Assembly: GCF_031851795.1 (NCBI RefSeq) | Contig: NZ_CP134696.1 | Coordinates: 1,421,576-1,485,575 of the forward strand | Reading direction: 5' to 3' | DNA: 64,000 nucleotides | Source: Pontibacter sp. G13 | GTDB lineage: Bacteria > Bacteroidota > Bacteroidia > J057 | Shown here: in pieces, positions 1-9,703 of the stretch | Layout: each line of letters starts with the position of its first letter | Position numbering within the stretch: position 1 is the stretch's first letter | Made by a program: the position numbers and the translations under genes | Notes under the pieces: generated by a model | What the model was told of the DNA's origin: nothing | The model's input: only the letters and a program-made list of their open reading frames with translations | Database searches by the model: none

Positions 1-273
1 TTGCACGGTACGAGTCGGTTTGACGAAGTAGACCTGCCGAGTCATGAGTTCTTCGACGAGTGTTTCTTTGGAGGCTTTGCCCTTGAGGATGACCTTACGG
101 GCGTAGTCGCGTTCGGAGAACATGCCGGCGAGTTTTCCATCTTTGTCGACGACTGGCAGGCATCCGACGTTGTGTTCCGCCATGACCTGTAGGGCTTCAT
201 AGACGGTTTGGGTAGGCAGGACGGTCCAGACTCCCGGACCTTTTTTCGCGAGAATGTGTTTGACAGTAATCAT
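1..273 (-). CDS. CBS-domain protein (3' part cut by window edge)
   Basis: Reading leftward from an ATG at 273, the frame stays open to the window edge, giving 91 residues. The translation has the pattern of a first CBS (Bateman) motif: a start like MITVKHILAKKG, then AEHNVGCLPVVDKDGKLAGMF followed by SERDYARKV, and the beginning of a second motif at ELMTRQVYFVKP. CBS pairs usually bind adenine nucleotides and regulate a partner; stand-alone proteins of about 140 residues are common, so roughly 50 residues are probably missing. The role in this organism is unknown. The domain call is firm; the completeness is not visible. Confidence 0.85.
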   Translation of the reverse strand, partial: MITVKHILAKKGPGVWTVLPTQTVYEALQVMAEHNVGCLPVVDKDGKLAGMFSERDYARKVILKGKASKETLVEELMTRQVYFVKPTRTVQ

Positions 274-387
274 AACTGACCCAATTCCTTGGTTGAACAT
301 GAATGTAGACAGGCGATGGCTTCGTGCTGGAAATTTTCCCAACAGGAATATAGCGAAAAAACCAAGGAAAATCAAGCTCGCGAGACC

Positions 388-813
388 CTATTTGCGTTTG
401 GGATTGCCTTTGGTCAAGTACTCGTCATACCATGGATCTGTCAACTCCACGGCAAGTTCTACGAGGTTCATCAGGTCTTCGGGAGGGCCATCTGATTGAC
501 TACCGAATGAAAAAGCAATACCGGTATCGATATCCTCTCCTTCAAAAGACATCTCCAGATAGCAGGGCTTGCCTTTGGGATCAGGCATTTCATAGCGCCC
601 AGCTAGGTCAAAAAGTTCGGGGGAAATCCCATCCATGAATTGAGCGAAAAGTGGCTCATCGACTCGCCCCATCGCAAACTTGGACACGGATTTGTCACCG
701 CTCCCATCTCCCATTCTATTCACTGCGCCACTGGCAGAAAGCAACAAGCTCAAAACGGATTTGCCATCCATTTCGAGCTTGATGTATACGCGTTCAATCT
801 GTTCAATCTCCAT
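388..813 (-). CDS. hypothetical acidic cytoplasmic protein, 141 aa
   Basis: I do not recognise the family. The start at 813 is supported by its overlap with the upstream gene: that gene's TAA and this gene's ATG share one base (TAATG), a usual sign of translational coupling. A longer frame starting at 891 would overlap the upstream gene further and is less likely. The product has no signal peptide or membrane segment, is acidic, contains a glycine/serine-rich stretch near residue 35-45 (GDGSGDKSVSKF) and ends in a basic KGNPKRK tail. Reading-frame quality and coupling make it a real gene; the function is open. Confidence 0.7.
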   Translation of the reverse strand: MEIEQIERVYIKLEMDGKSVLSLLLSASGAVNRMGDGSGDKSVSKFAMGRVDEPLFAQFMDGISPELFDLAGRYEMPDPKGKPCYLEMSFEGEDIDTGIAFSFGSQSDGPPEDLMNLVELAVELTDPWYDEYLTKGNPKRK

Positions 814-1031
814 TAGGTGCAAATATACACCAAATAGCCCAAGAGGCCAGCCCCAGACGCCAGAAGCGTAGTAGCCAAGACCCAGGTCCATGCCTTGGGC
901 AATTGTATGCCCTCATTTCTTCTTTGGTGATCAGGGGAAAACGTGATTCCTCCCTTGAGCCAACTGTTGAGCCCCAAATACACACTCAAGACAGCGGCCA
1001 GCCCGATCCAGCAAATGGTCATCAAGTCCAT
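813..1031 (-). CDS. small two-helix membrane protein, 72 aa
   Basis: A short protein with two hydrophobic segments, about residues 4-20 and 50-70, joined by a basic, polar loop (SPDHQRRNEGIQLPKAW). This predicts an inner-membrane hairpin protein. It is immediately upstream of, and overlaps by one base, the hypothetical gene ending at 388, so the two are probably one transcript. No family recognised. The coupling and the membrane pattern support that it is expressed. Confidence 0.6.
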   Translation of the reverse strand: MDLMTICWIGLAAVLSVYLGLNSWLKGGITFSPDHQRRNEGIQLPKAWTWVLATTLLASGAGLLGYLVYICT

Positions 1032-1182
1032 ATCGGAATAGATACAGGTTACAGGTTAAGTAAAGGCGAGAATAGTGTTCCGGAACTCACAAAGGACAAC
1101 ATGCGGGAGTCTCTCAATCGGACCCGAGATCTCCCAATTTTATGATTGGATGGCTTTCCATCCTATTCGTTTAATCTCTCTG

Positions 1183-1731
1183 TCAATCTATGTAGGACAA
1201 TTGATCCCGGACCTCCATCAGTGCAAACCCCAACAGGTTTAGTCCTCGCCAATTTTGTGGCTGTCTGGCGTGTCCATGATCCTTGGCCAGCCCGATCCCC
1301 CAAATAGCGTCCAACGGACTTGCCTCCACCAACACTCGATGCCCAGTTCCCAGCAGAAATGCCTTCATGGCAGGGTTTTGTTCGAACTTGTGAAGATTGC
1401 CTGTTTTGACAATGTCAAATCGTCGGGCTTCCCATCTCGATTGGTCGAAATTCTGCACTGCCCGTCCCAGTTTCTTGGCTTCTCCCGGTGTCTTCACTGT
1501 CAAAATCTCGTCAAGACGCTCTTGATCGTTGAACAACCGAGCTTTCTCGGCCATCATCCAATGCTCTGCGGTCGGATATACATCGCCCTCCACCTCAAAC
1601 GGAGACTCGTACCACTGGCTGAAACAAGTTTGCGAAATGCTTCCATCTAGTGGGGGGGTATGTCCCCAAAAGAAGAGAAACCTTTGAGGCGCTCCTGCAC
1701 CGCGAATCAATTGCTCAATAGAATATTTCAA
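1183..1731 (-). CDS. NADAR-family N-glycosidase-like protein (YbiA type)
   Basis: The 182-residue product matches the NADAR/YbiA family over its length: FFWGHTP near residue 20, SQWYESPF near 39, the YPTAEHWMMAEKA helix at 52-64, FLLGTGHRVLVEASP at 125-139 and DAIWGIGL at 141-148. Family members hydrolyse N-glycosidic bonds, either in unstable riboflavin-pathway intermediates (YbiA) or in ADP-ribose adducts on guanine. Which substrate applies here cannot be told. The frame begins with TTG at 1731 just after an in-frame TGA, with no better ATG before the first conserved block, so a TTG start is likely. It is divergent from the HAD hydrolase gene at 1932, and no toxin gene (for example DarT) is next to it. 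Confidence 0.9.
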   Translation of the reverse strand: MKYSIEQLIRGAGAPQRFLFFWGHTPPLDGSISQTCFSQWYESPFEVEGDVYPTAEHWMMAEKARLFNDQERLDEILTVKTPGEAKKLGRAVQNFDQSRWEARRFDIVKTGNLHKFEQNPAMKAFLLGTGHRVLVEASPLDAIWGIGLAKDHGHARQPQNWRGLNLLGFALMEVRDQLSYID

Positions 1732-1931
1732 TGGCTTATATGGTTGCGATAGTCAAATTTGGTTATCGTTTTCCTCACCTCCAAAGAATTGGGTTGAGTA
1801 TATCCGCAATTTACCGTAAAAGCCGTATTTATACCCGTTCATCCCCCGGCAAATCGAATTCAAAACACTTGGATCACATTCCGCTAATACCTGCTTCCGT
1901 GATTTGGCCCCCATATTTCAATGACCTAGAG

Positions 1932-2612
1932 ATGAAGCTTTACGTGTTTGATCTGGCCGGCACGACGGTCAACCAGACCTTTGGGGTCCATGACAGTATG
2001 ATCACTGCCTTCCAATCCCAAGGGATGCAAATCGACCGACAAATCGCCAGCATGGCAATTGCCGTTCCCAAGCCAGTGGGCATCAGCCGCATTTTGGCAC
2101 ATCTAGAGGTCCCCGAGGATGAGATCCCTCCCCTCAAATCCGACATTCACCAGCAATTCCTTCTAGACATCGATCGGTTCTATGCAGAGAGTCCGCTGAT
2201 CGCAGAAACTCCCGGGACAATCGAGCTCTTTCAAAGGCTGCGGTCTATGGGGATCAAGATTGGCATTGACACTGGATTTGATCGCCAGACTGCCGACACG
2301 ATCTTCAAACGTTTGGGCTGGATCGAGCAAGGACTGATCGACGCGAGTGTAACCTCCGATGAAGTTTCACAGGGACGGCCACAACCCGATATGATTTTCG
2401 AATTGATGCGCAAGGTAGGCGTATCATCTGAAGATGATGTAGTCAAAGTCGGAGATACCCCAGCAGACATCAAACAGGGACGAATTGCGGGCTGTGCTTA
2501 CGTATTTGCGGTAAACTCAGGCGCCTTTCCTGTGGAAGCCTTGCAGGCAGAAGGACCAGATTTGATCGTCGATAGCTTAAACGAATTGCCCAAATTTTTC
2601 AACTGGGATTGA
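1932..2612 (+). CDS. HAD-superfamily hydrolase, phosphonatase-like
   Basis: A 226-residue protein with the HAD motifs in order: nucleophile motif VFDLAGTT with Asp7 and Ala at the second following position as in phosphonatases; a cap region with PKPVGISRIL (Lys47 in the place where phosphonatase-like proteins have a conserved Lys); motif II IDTGFDRQ; a basic motif GRPQPDMIFE; and the acidic motif VGDTPADIKQG. This is the pattern of phosphonatase-like hydrolases (PhnX relatives). True phosphonoacetaldehyde hydrolase activity is not shown, and no phosphonate genes are nearby. The frame extends upstream to 1731, but family alignment places the start at ATG 1932. A hairpin terminator follows at 2666-2697. 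Confidence 0.85.
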   Translation: MKLYVFDLAGTTVNQTFGVHDSMITAFQSQGMQIDRQIASMAIAVPKPVGISRILAHLEVPEDEIPPLKSDIHQQFLLDIDRFYAESPLIAETPGTIELFQRLRSMGIKIGIDTGFDRQTADTIFKRLGWIEQGLIDASVTSDEVSQGRPQPDMIFELMRKVGVSSEDDVVKVGDTPADIKQGRIAGCAYVFAVNSGAFPVEALQAEGPDLIVDSLNELPKFFNWD

Positions 2613-2665
2613 TCACGGTCATTTTTTGCCTTCACGATGTTCGTTCATCTTTCTCCCCAACATAC

Positions 2666-2697
2666 TTCCGTCCACAGGAATACTCCTGCGGACGGAA
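2666..2697 (+). terminator. hairpin terminator after the HAD hydrolase gene
   Basis: Inverted repeat with outer arms TTCCGTCC and GGACGGAA and a second inner pairing CAGGA/TCCTG, followed by ATCCTTTTA. It lies 53 bases after the hydrolase stop codon and before the kinase gene. The T-run is short, so efficiency is uncertain. Confidence 0.55.
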
Positions 2698-2893
2698 ATC
2701 CTTTTATGGGCCTCCCCATTTTGGGCGATCTCGTTTGAGGGGCATGGTTCCAGCCATATCTCCCCTGTAACATCCCCCAATACTCTGATTTCACGCTTTG
2801 GAATCATTTCTCCTAATTCATGAGCAGACGACAAGTCTCCCACTCGCCTTTTCCTGCCTGCTAACTTGTCCCCTTTTTCAAGCACGGATTCTC

Positions 2894-5800
2894 ATGAATG
2901 CTTCACTGCTCAATTCGCTTGCGATATTTCCTCATCCGATTGCTCAAATATCTGAATCCGGAGATTTCCTGATGGCCAATCCCGCTTTCTGGGAACTCCA
3001 TCAATGTGAGCCTCATCTGTGTATTTTCTCATTGCTCAACCTTCACGGCCAAGCCCGGGAAGAATGGGAATCTCAGCTCGCCGGGCATGAGGCATTTATC
3101 ATGAATCAATCCTATCAAACTTCTCTCGGGGATGAAAAGTGGCTAAGGTGGAGTTTGAAGCCCGGTCCAGAAGAATCCTGCTGGTGGGCCATGGTCTCGG
3201 ACATCACTCCCATGAAATCGATGAGGGAACGGCACCTGTTGCTGGAATCGGCATTTGAAGCCGTCGATGACGTGGTTGTGATTGCGGATGCAGGCAGTAT
3301 CGACGAAGCACACAATGGGCCCAAAGTCCTGGATGTCAACCCTGCATTCGAAGAAGTGACGGGATATTCCCGAGCCGACATTATCGGAAAGACTCCGCGA
3401 ATCCTACAGGGACCTGATACGGATAGAGCTGAACTAGATAAAATTCGCCAAGCACTGGAAAATGTTGAGGCCGTAGAGGCTGAAGTCATCAATTACAAAA
3501 AGGATGGCACCCCTTTCCGTTCCAACTTGGTCATCAATCCCATCAGGGACGAATCAGGCAGACTTACCCATTGGGTATCCATTCAGCGAAATATTTCTGA
3601 TCGCCTCCATGCCCAAGAGTTACTGAAGAAAAACTCCGAGCTCCTCAATGAAACCCAGAAATTAGCCAAAATCGGAGGCTGGGAATTGGAGGTAGCATCT
3701 GGACAGACATTTTGGACTGAAGAGGTCTATCGAATCCACGGGGTAGATCGCAGCTTTGATCACAACAAACACAATGGACTGGAATTCTACCATCCTGAAG
3801 ACAAACCATTCATCGAGGACGCTTTGGAAAACGCCATTTCCAACGAGATCCCCTTTGATGTGGAATGTAGATTCATCAATGCCCAGGAAAAACAGATTTG
3901 GGTCAGGGTGTTGGGAAGACCGGTGATCGAGCAAGGCAAGGTGGTTCGGGTCATTGGGCTCTTTCAAGACATTTCCGGTCAAAAGGTCATTGAAGAACGT
4001 CTGAAAGTCGAATCTAGACGACTTACCGAGGTGTTGGAAGCTACGCATATCGGCACATGGGAATGGCGGTTTGACGAAGATCGTTGGGAAGTCAGTACCA
4101 ATATTTTGCTGATGCTTGGACTTGATCCCGAGGCAGGCCAATCGCTGTGCTTTGCGGACCGGATTTCCCTCATTCACCCAGACGATCGAGCTCTCGTACA
4201 ACGTGCTCTGAATGAGCATTTCATGAAACTCTGTCAACATTATGAGATGGAGTTCCGGATGAAACACCAATCTGGACATTGGATCTGGGTGAAAGAAAAA
4301 GGGAAAGTCCTCAATTGGCAGAAAGATGGGGTTCCGATCAGTCTCTCCGGGACCATTGAAGATGTTTCCGACCGCATTCATACAGACCTAAAAATCAAGC
4401 AGATGGGCGAACGATTTACGTTGGCGGCCCAATCTGCGGGAATCGGGATCTGGGATTATTATCCCATTGAGAATCGGCTGGAATGGGACGAACAGATGTA
4501 TGCGCTCTATGGATTGAGGGCACAGGATTTCGAAGGTGCCTATGAAGCGTGGGCCAAGCACGTACATCCCGACGATCTCCCAAGGGCTGCCAAAGAGTTC
4601 GAAGATGCCATTGAGGGGACGGGAGAGTTCAACACCGAATTTCGGGTCATTCATCCTAGCGGTTTGATTCGATATATCAGTGGGACAGCCATGATCGTGC
4701 GGAACGCATCGGGTCAGGCCATCCGTGTCACCGGGGTCAATTACGACATCACAGAGAAACGTCAAAATATCGAGCAGCTTCATTTGCTCCAACAGGTGGT
4801 CGAAACAGCCAAAGACTCCATCATCATTACGGAAGCCGACCATGAATCACAGCGCATTCTATATGCCAATCGTGCCCATGAGGAAATGACAGGATATTAT
4901 CTGGAAGATATTATCGGCAAATCTCCCAGAATTTTCCAAGGTCCCAAAACCGATCGACTGGAGCTGGATAGAGTCAGGAGAGAGATCCTGAGCGGCAAGA
5001 CTGTCGAGGCTGAGTTGGTCAATTACCGAAGTAATGGAGAGGAATTCTGGATTCACATGATCGTTTCCTATGTCAAGGATGCCCACGACCGGATCACCCA
5101 TTTTGTGTCTATTCAGCGAGATATCACAGATCGTAAACAAGCGGAGCTAGCGCTCGTCGATGCCAAGGAACAAGCAGAGCGCGCATCTGCCGCCAAGTCG
5201 GAATTCTTGTCCACCATGAGTCACGAAATTCGGACTCCGCTGAATGCGGTGATTGGGATGACGGGACTCTTGGCGGAAACCCAACTCGATCACGAGCAAC
5301 ATGGCTTCCTTCGTACCATTCGGCAAGGCGGGGAGAGCCTCCTTTCCGTCATCAACGATATCCTCGATTATTCCAAAATCGAAGCGGGCAAGGTCGAGCT
5401 GGAGAAGGAACCCTTCAATCTAGTGGACCCCGTGGAAGACACCCTTGAACTCTTGGCGGGCAAGGCATTCGAAAAAGGCATCGAATTGATGTATCAAATC
5501 GAAAAAGACTGCCCCAAAGTCATTGTAGGAGATGTCACTCGCCTGCGGCAAATCCTGGTGAATCTCGTCGGAAATGCCATCAAATTCACCGAAAAGGGGG
5601 AAATCGTCGTCCGCGTTCATCAAGTGTCTTCACTCAGAAATTGGAAGACGCTGCAATTCTCTGTACAGGATACAGGAATCGGCATTCCCCCCCAAAAGCT
5701 CAATCGCCTGTTCCAATCCTTTAGTCAGGTCGATGCCTCCACGACGCGCAAATACGGAGGTACTGGATTGGGATTGGCGATCTCCAAACAATTGGTTCAG

Positions 5801-6733
5801 CTTCAAGGTGGCCGTATTTGGGTGGAAAGCGTGTTGAAACAAGGTTCTACCTTTCACTTCACCATCATAGCCGAAGAAGCTCCGGTCTCGCATACCGCTC
5901 ATTCCCTTGAGCCGATTCTGACGGGAAAGCAAGTATTGGTAGTCGATGACAATCTGACCAACCTGACCATCATCGAACACCAACTGGCCTCGATTGGCGT
6001 AAAGGTTTTCACGTTCTCTGATCCAATACTTGCCCTCAATCATTTGCGATCTCATCCCACACTGGACTGGGATCTAGCCATTTTGGATTTCCACATGCCC
6101 GGTATGGATGGGGTTGAACTTGGGAGAAGGATCCGTTCTGTTGCTCGACACCAAGACCTGCCCCTGATGTTGTTGAGTTCTGGGAATGCCATCAATACCG
6201 ATGAACAAAAGCAGATTTTCACCCAAATTCTTCAAAAGCCCGTTCGCAAGCAGCCTTTCTTGAATCATCTCAAGAAGATGATTACCCGCCAGATGGAGCC
6301 AGTTCCGGGCAAACGAAAGGCGAGTCAGCCGGAGATTGACCTCTCTGCCTACAGCATCCTATTGACCGAGGACAATCAAACCAACCAGAAGGTCGCCAAG
6401 AAGATGTTGGAGAAATTCAAGGTCAAGGTCGAGGTTGCCAACAATGGGCTGGAAGCCTTGGAATTCGTGAAGTTCCGCAGCTTCGATCTCATCCTGATGG
6501 ATATGCAAATGCCGGAAATGGACGGCGTACAAGCGACCCTGGCCATTCGAGCCCTTCCGGATATCCAACAGCCGTTGATCCTAGCGATGACTGCCAACAC
6601 CTCCCAACAGGATCGGCAAATCTGCTTTGATGCGGGCATGGATGATTTCATCAGCAAACCCATCAAGCTCTCTGATCTCCGGACGATTTTGCATCAATGG
6701 CTGGTGGAACGCTCCAAGGAGATGACCTCATAG
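2894..6733 (+). CDS. hybrid sensor histidine kinase with six PAS-like domains and two receiver domains
   Basis: A soluble 1279-residue kinase without membrane segments. Order: a degenerate PAS at about 10-100; a PAS at 110-240 with GKTPRILQGPDTD; three WEW-type PAS domains starting near 256, 382 and 513; a further PAS at 630-755 with GKSPRIFQGPKTD; HisKA with His777 in [10 protein letters not shown]; HATPase with NAIKF near 893, DTGIGI and GGTGLGLAIS; receiver 1 with Asp1065 (DFHMPGMDG); receiver 2 with Asp1203 (DMQMPEMDG). The two LQG-type PAS domains have Pro where photoactive LOV domains carry the flavin-binding Cys, so light sensing by LOV chemistry is unlikely. The ATG at 2894 is used; upstream codons look non-coding. 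Its last two codons overlap the end of the convergent polymerase gene. No response-regulator gene is adjacent. Confidence 0.93.
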   Translation: MNASLLNSLAIFPHPIAQISESGDFLMANPAFWELHQCEPHLCIFSLLNLHGQAREEWESQLAGHEAFIMNQSYQTSLGDEKWLRWSLKPGPEESCWWAMVSDITPMKSMRERHLLLESAFEAVDDVVVIADAGSIDEAHNGPKVLDVNPAFEEVTGYSRADIIGKTPRILQGPDTDRAELDKIRQALENVEAVEAEVINYKKDGTPFRSNLVINPIRDESGRLTHWVSIQRNISDRLHAQELLKKNSELLNETQKLAKIGGWELEVASGQTFWTEEVYRIHGVDRSFDHNKHNGLEFYHPEDKPFIEDALENAISNEIPFDVECRFINAQEKQIWVRVLGRPVIEQGKVVRVIGLFQDISGQKVIEERLKVESRRLTEVLEATHIGTWEWRFDEDRWEVSTNILLMLGLDPEAGQSLCFADRISLIHPDDRALVQRALNEHFMKLCQHYEMEFRMKHQSGHWIWVKEKGKVLNWQKDGVPISLSGTIEDVSDRIHTDLKIKQMGERFTLAAQSAGIGIWDYYPIENRLEWDEQMYALYGLRAQDFEGAYEAWAKHVHPDDLPRAAKEFEDAIEGTGEFNTEFRVIHPSGLIRYISGTAMIVRNASGQAIRVTGVNYDITEKRQNIEQLHLLQQVVETAKDSIIITEADHESQRILYANRAHEEMTGYYLEDIIGKSPRIFQGPKTDRLELDRVRREILSGKTVEAELVNYRSNGEEFWIHMIVSYVKDAHDRITHFVSIQRDITDRKQAELALVDAKEQAERASAAKSEFLSTMSHEIRTPLNAVIGMTGLLAETQLDHEQHGFLRTIRQGGESLLSVINDILDYSKIEAGKVELEKEPFNLVDPVEDTLELLAGKAFEKGIELMYQIEKDCPKVIVGDVTRLRQILVNLVGNAIKFTEKGEIVVRVHQVSSLRNWKTLQFSVQDTGIGIPPQKLNRLFQSFSQVDASTTRKYGGTGLGLAISKQLVQLQGGRIWVESVLKQGSTFHFTIIAEEAPVSHTAHSLEPILTGKQVLVVDDNLTNLTIIEHQLASIGVKVFTFSDPILALNHLRSHPTLDWDLAILDFHMPGMDGVELGRRIRSVARHQDLPLMLLSSGNAINTDEQKQIFTQILQKPVRKQPFLNHLKKMITRQMEPVPGKRKASQPEIDLSAYSILLTEDNQTNQKVAKKMLEKFKVKVEVANNGLEALEFVKFRSFDLILMDMQMPEMDGVQATLAIRALPDIQQPLILAMTANTSQQDRQICFDAGMDDFISKPIKLSDLRTILHQWLVERSKEMTS

Positions 6734-9703
6734 CTTCTTGGACTTGTAATCCGGCAGTGCGGGGGTACCCTCCATCCGGGGATCGGGCTGAAACACGAAT
6801 TTGCGCATTTCCTGCACTTCTAGGGAATAACTGCCGAATTCCTCCACAACGAGTCCTTTGACCCAATAGACTCCACGCCCCGAAAACGGATAGTCTCGCA
6901 CTTGATCCGGAAAGACCGTCACATCGAAAGGGCGGCATTCGGCATCGATGAAGTGCGCGAATTGCATGCGCTCACCGTATTTGGTTTTCACAGGTTTGAT
7001 ATTGATGAGGTACCCTGCGATTTCGACCGAATGCCCCAGATGATTGGGGAGATCTCGTACCAACAAGCTCGCTTCCGGAATCTGCGGTACTAAGGCAAAT
7101 GGCGGACAAATCGAGAATCCCAACAGTTCCATTTCGTCATAGGCATCCTCCAAGGGCGATTGCTCGAAATCCGGCAATTCAAACTCCTGCCCTTCCGGAA
7201 GAAATAGCACATCGGCTTGACTGGCAGATCCGGCGCGCTTGACATGCAGCTGCATTTCCCACAGGAGATGCGCTTTGGTTTTGTCGGTGAACCGAAATGC
7301 CCCGATCCGGATCAAGATCTGCAATTGCTCCCGCGTAATGGGAATCCTTCTGGCGAAATCTGCCATTCCCTGAAAATCGCCCCGCAATTCCCGCTCTGGC
7401 GCGATATTCTGGGCGATCTTCTGCCCTAGTTCCTTCAGATGAACAAATCCCAGATAGATGTCTTCTCCGATAATCCGGGTGTAATATTCACTGTGATTGA
7501 CGCAGGGAGGATGAATCTTGGCCCCCCACATCCGGGCCTCGATCAGGTAGAATTCTGTGTCGTAGAATCCTCCGAAATTATTGACCACGGCCACCATGAA
7601 TTCCCGCGGATAATAGGCCTTGAGATAGAGGCTCTGGAAGCTTTCCACCGCGAATGAGGCCGAATGCGCCTTGGAAAACGAGTACCCGGCAAAACTCTGG
7701 ATCTGGCGCCACACCTCCCTCGACACCTCCTCGGGATGTCCCTGTTCGGCGCAGCTTGCAAAAAACCGTCGTTCCAATTGTTGAAACCCATCCTTGGAGC
7801 GAAACTTCCCCGACATGGCCCGACGGAGCATATCCGCATCCGCTAGATCCAACCCCGCAAATCCATGCACGACCTTGATCACATCCTCCTGATAGACCAT
7901 CACGCCATAGGTGTCGTCCAGCAATTCGCCGAGTCTGGGGTGGAGATATTGGAAAGGTTCCCCATTGTGCCGCTCGATGTAGGCCTTCATCATCCCAGAG
8001 CTCGCCACACCCGGTCGGATAATCGAGCTGGCGGCCACGAGGGTGGGATAGTCGTCGCAATCGAGCTTGCTGAGAAGTTGCCGCATGGCGGGAGACTCGA
8101 TGTAGAAGCAGCCAATCGTCCGTGCATCAGAGAGCATCTGACGCACGCGCTTGTCTTGCTTGAAAGCCTGCACATCGTGGATATCGACATCCTTGCCCTG
8201 ATTGTCGCGGATGATCTTGAGGCTATCCTTGATGTGGCCCAACCCCCGCTGACTGAGCACATCGAATTTGTGAAGATTGATATCCTCGGCTACATACATA
8301 TCAAAATGGGTGATCGGCATGCCCTTGGGCGGAAGATCCGTCGCGGTATAGGCATGCATGGGATCTTCGGAGATCAATACACCGCCCGCATGAATCCCCA
8401 GATGATTGGGAAATCCCTCAATGCACTCGGCGTATTTTACGACCTGCTGCGAAAGCTGATCCAGCTCGACGATGGAGGAATATCCTCCCACAATCTTGTC
8501 GATCTCGCGCTTGGGCAGTCCAAACACCTTGCCCAATTCTCGGATAGCGGCACGCCCCCGGAAGCAGTTGTAAGTCGCCAGAAGTGCGGTGTGGCTGCTC
8601 CGGTAGCGCTTCAGTAGATATTCCAGCACCTCGTCCCGATCCCGCCAAGAGTAGTCGATATCGAAATCCGGCGGGGAAGTCCGCTTGGGATTCAGGAATC
8701 GCTCGAAATACAGGTCCAATTCAATCGGGTCCACATCGGTGATTCCCAGGCAGTAGGCGGCCAGACTATTGGCACCACTCCCCCGCCCTACGTGGTAGAA
8801 TCCCCGACTACGGCCGTACTTCACGAAGTCCCACGTAATGAGGAAATAGGCGTTGAAATCCAATTGGTCGATGATCGTCAGCTCTCGGTCCAAACGCTCG
8901 CGGGCCTCTCGGTTGTGAGGACCATACCGATGGGCAAGTCCTTCTCGTGCCAATTTTTCCAGCAGAACCATGTCGTCGTATTTGCCGCCGGTATAAGTTT
9001 GGCGCGATCTCCGGGCGTTGAAATCGAAATCAAATGAACAATCGCCCAAGAGTCGATCTGTATTCTGAAGAATCTGCGGATAATCGGCATAGGCTTGCCG
9101 AAGCGCATCTGGCGGCACAAATCCCTCACCCGCGCCTGTATCCCGTCCGTTGGCCAATTTGCTGAGCAAAACATTCTGGTCTACCGCCCTGAGCAATCGA
9201 TGAAGATTGAAGCCCCGCTGATCCACGTAGGTGACGGGTTGGAGGACCACCAGCTTGTCTTGACGATGCCGAAACCGCGATCGAAGGAGCTGCGGGACCT
9301 GATGGGGACGCACGCCTAGATACTCATGCTCACCGAGGCTGATGTGCGCCTGCCGCTCCCACGGATAAATCACATACACATCCGACCAGACCGGCGGTAA
9401 TTCGGGAAAGGGCTGCTTGGCGTGGGAAAATCGCGAGTAGAATTGATTGATCTCTGCGAATCCCGAGAGGTTCCGTGCCAAGGCGATATAGAGCAATTCC
9501 TCCCCCCTGCGAAACTCCATCCCCACCACGGGATCTATATTCGCCGCTCGACACGCTTTGACAAAATCGTAGCATGCCGAGGTGCTGTGTACATCCGTCA
9601 GGGCCAATCTGCCGATTCCATGCGCCTGCGCCAATTCGATCCATTCAGGGATCGACAACGTTCCATACCGCAAGCTGTAGTAGCTGTGGCAATTCAGATA
9701 CAT
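6728..9703 (-). CDS. dnaE: DNA polymerase III alpha-type (DnaE family) polymerase, short class
   Basis: The 991-residue product has an N-terminal PHP domain (HSYYSLRYG at 6-14, LALTDVHS at 33-40), C-family polymerase palm with Asp348 and Asp350 in PPDFDIDYS and Asp481 in HKFDVLS, the YQEDV motif, fingers (SFAGYSFSKAHSASFA) and an OB-fold near the C-terminus. Replicative DnaE of Bacteroidota is usually about 1150-1250 residues or more; this is nearer to the accessory, DnaE2-like class linked to translesion synthesis. Assignment to that class is inference, as no imuB, dinB or lexA lies alongside. The PHP metal site looks degenerate (TDV where TDH is common). The start is set at ATG 9703 because homologues begin at the HSxxS motif; the 48 extra codons upstream do not look coding. 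Confidence 0.88.
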   Translation of the reverse strand: MYLNCHSYYSLRYGTLSIPEWIELAQAHGIGRLALTDVHSTSACYDFVKACRAANIDPVVGMEFRRGEELLYIALARNLSGFAEINQFYSRFSHAKQPFPELPPVWSDVYVIYPWERQAHISLGEHEYLGVRPHQVPQLLRSRFRHRQDKLVVLQPVTYVDQRGFNLHRLLRAVDQNVLLSKLANGRDTGAGEGFVPPDALRQAYADYPQILQNTDRLLGDCSFDFDFNARRSRQTYTGGKYDDMVLLEKLAREGLAHRYGPHNREARERLDRELTIIDQLDFNAYFLITWDFVKYGRSRGFYHVGRGSGANSLAAYCLGITDVDPIELDLYFERFLNPKRTSPPDFDIDYSWRDRDEVLEYLLKRYRSSHTALLATYNCFRGRAAIRELGKVFGLPKREIDKIVGGYSSIVELDQLSQQVVKYAECIEGFPNHLGIHAGGVLISEDPMHAYTATDLPPKGMPITHFDMYVAEDINLHKFDVLSQRGLGHIKDSLKIIRDNQGKDVDIHDVQAFKQDKRVRQMLSDARTIGCFYIESPAMRQLLSKLDCDDYPTLVAASSIIRPGVASSGMMKAYIERHNGEPFQYLHPRLGELLDDTYGVMVYQEDVIKVVHGFAGLDLADADMLRRAMSGKFRSKDGFQQLERRFFASCAEQGHPEEVSREVWRQIQSFAGYSFSKAHSASFAVESFQSLYLKAYYPREFMVAVVNNFGGFYDTEFYLIEARMWGAKIHPPCVNHSEYYTRIIGEDIYLGFVHLKELGQKIAQNIAPERELRGDFQGMADFARRIPITREQLQILIRIGAFRFTDKTKAHLLWEMQLHVKRAGSASQADVLFLPEGQEFELPDFEQSPLEDAYDEMELLGFSICPPFALVPQIPEASLLVRDLPNHLGHSVEIAGYLINIKPVKTKYGERMQFAHFIDAECRPFDVTVFPDQVRDYPFSGRGVYWVKGLVVEEFGSYSLEVQEMRKFVFQPDPRMEGTPALPDYKSKKL

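Noticed and set aside
2619-2885. An 88-codon minus-strand frame between the HAD gene and the kinase
   Set aside because: It crosses the terminator hairpin at 2666-2697 and has no recognisable features or neighbours on that strand.
2894-6733. LOV photoreceptor domains in the six-PAS kinase
   Set aside because: The GxNCRFLQ motif reads GKTPRILQ or GKSPRIFQ; the flavin-binding Cys is replaced by Pro.
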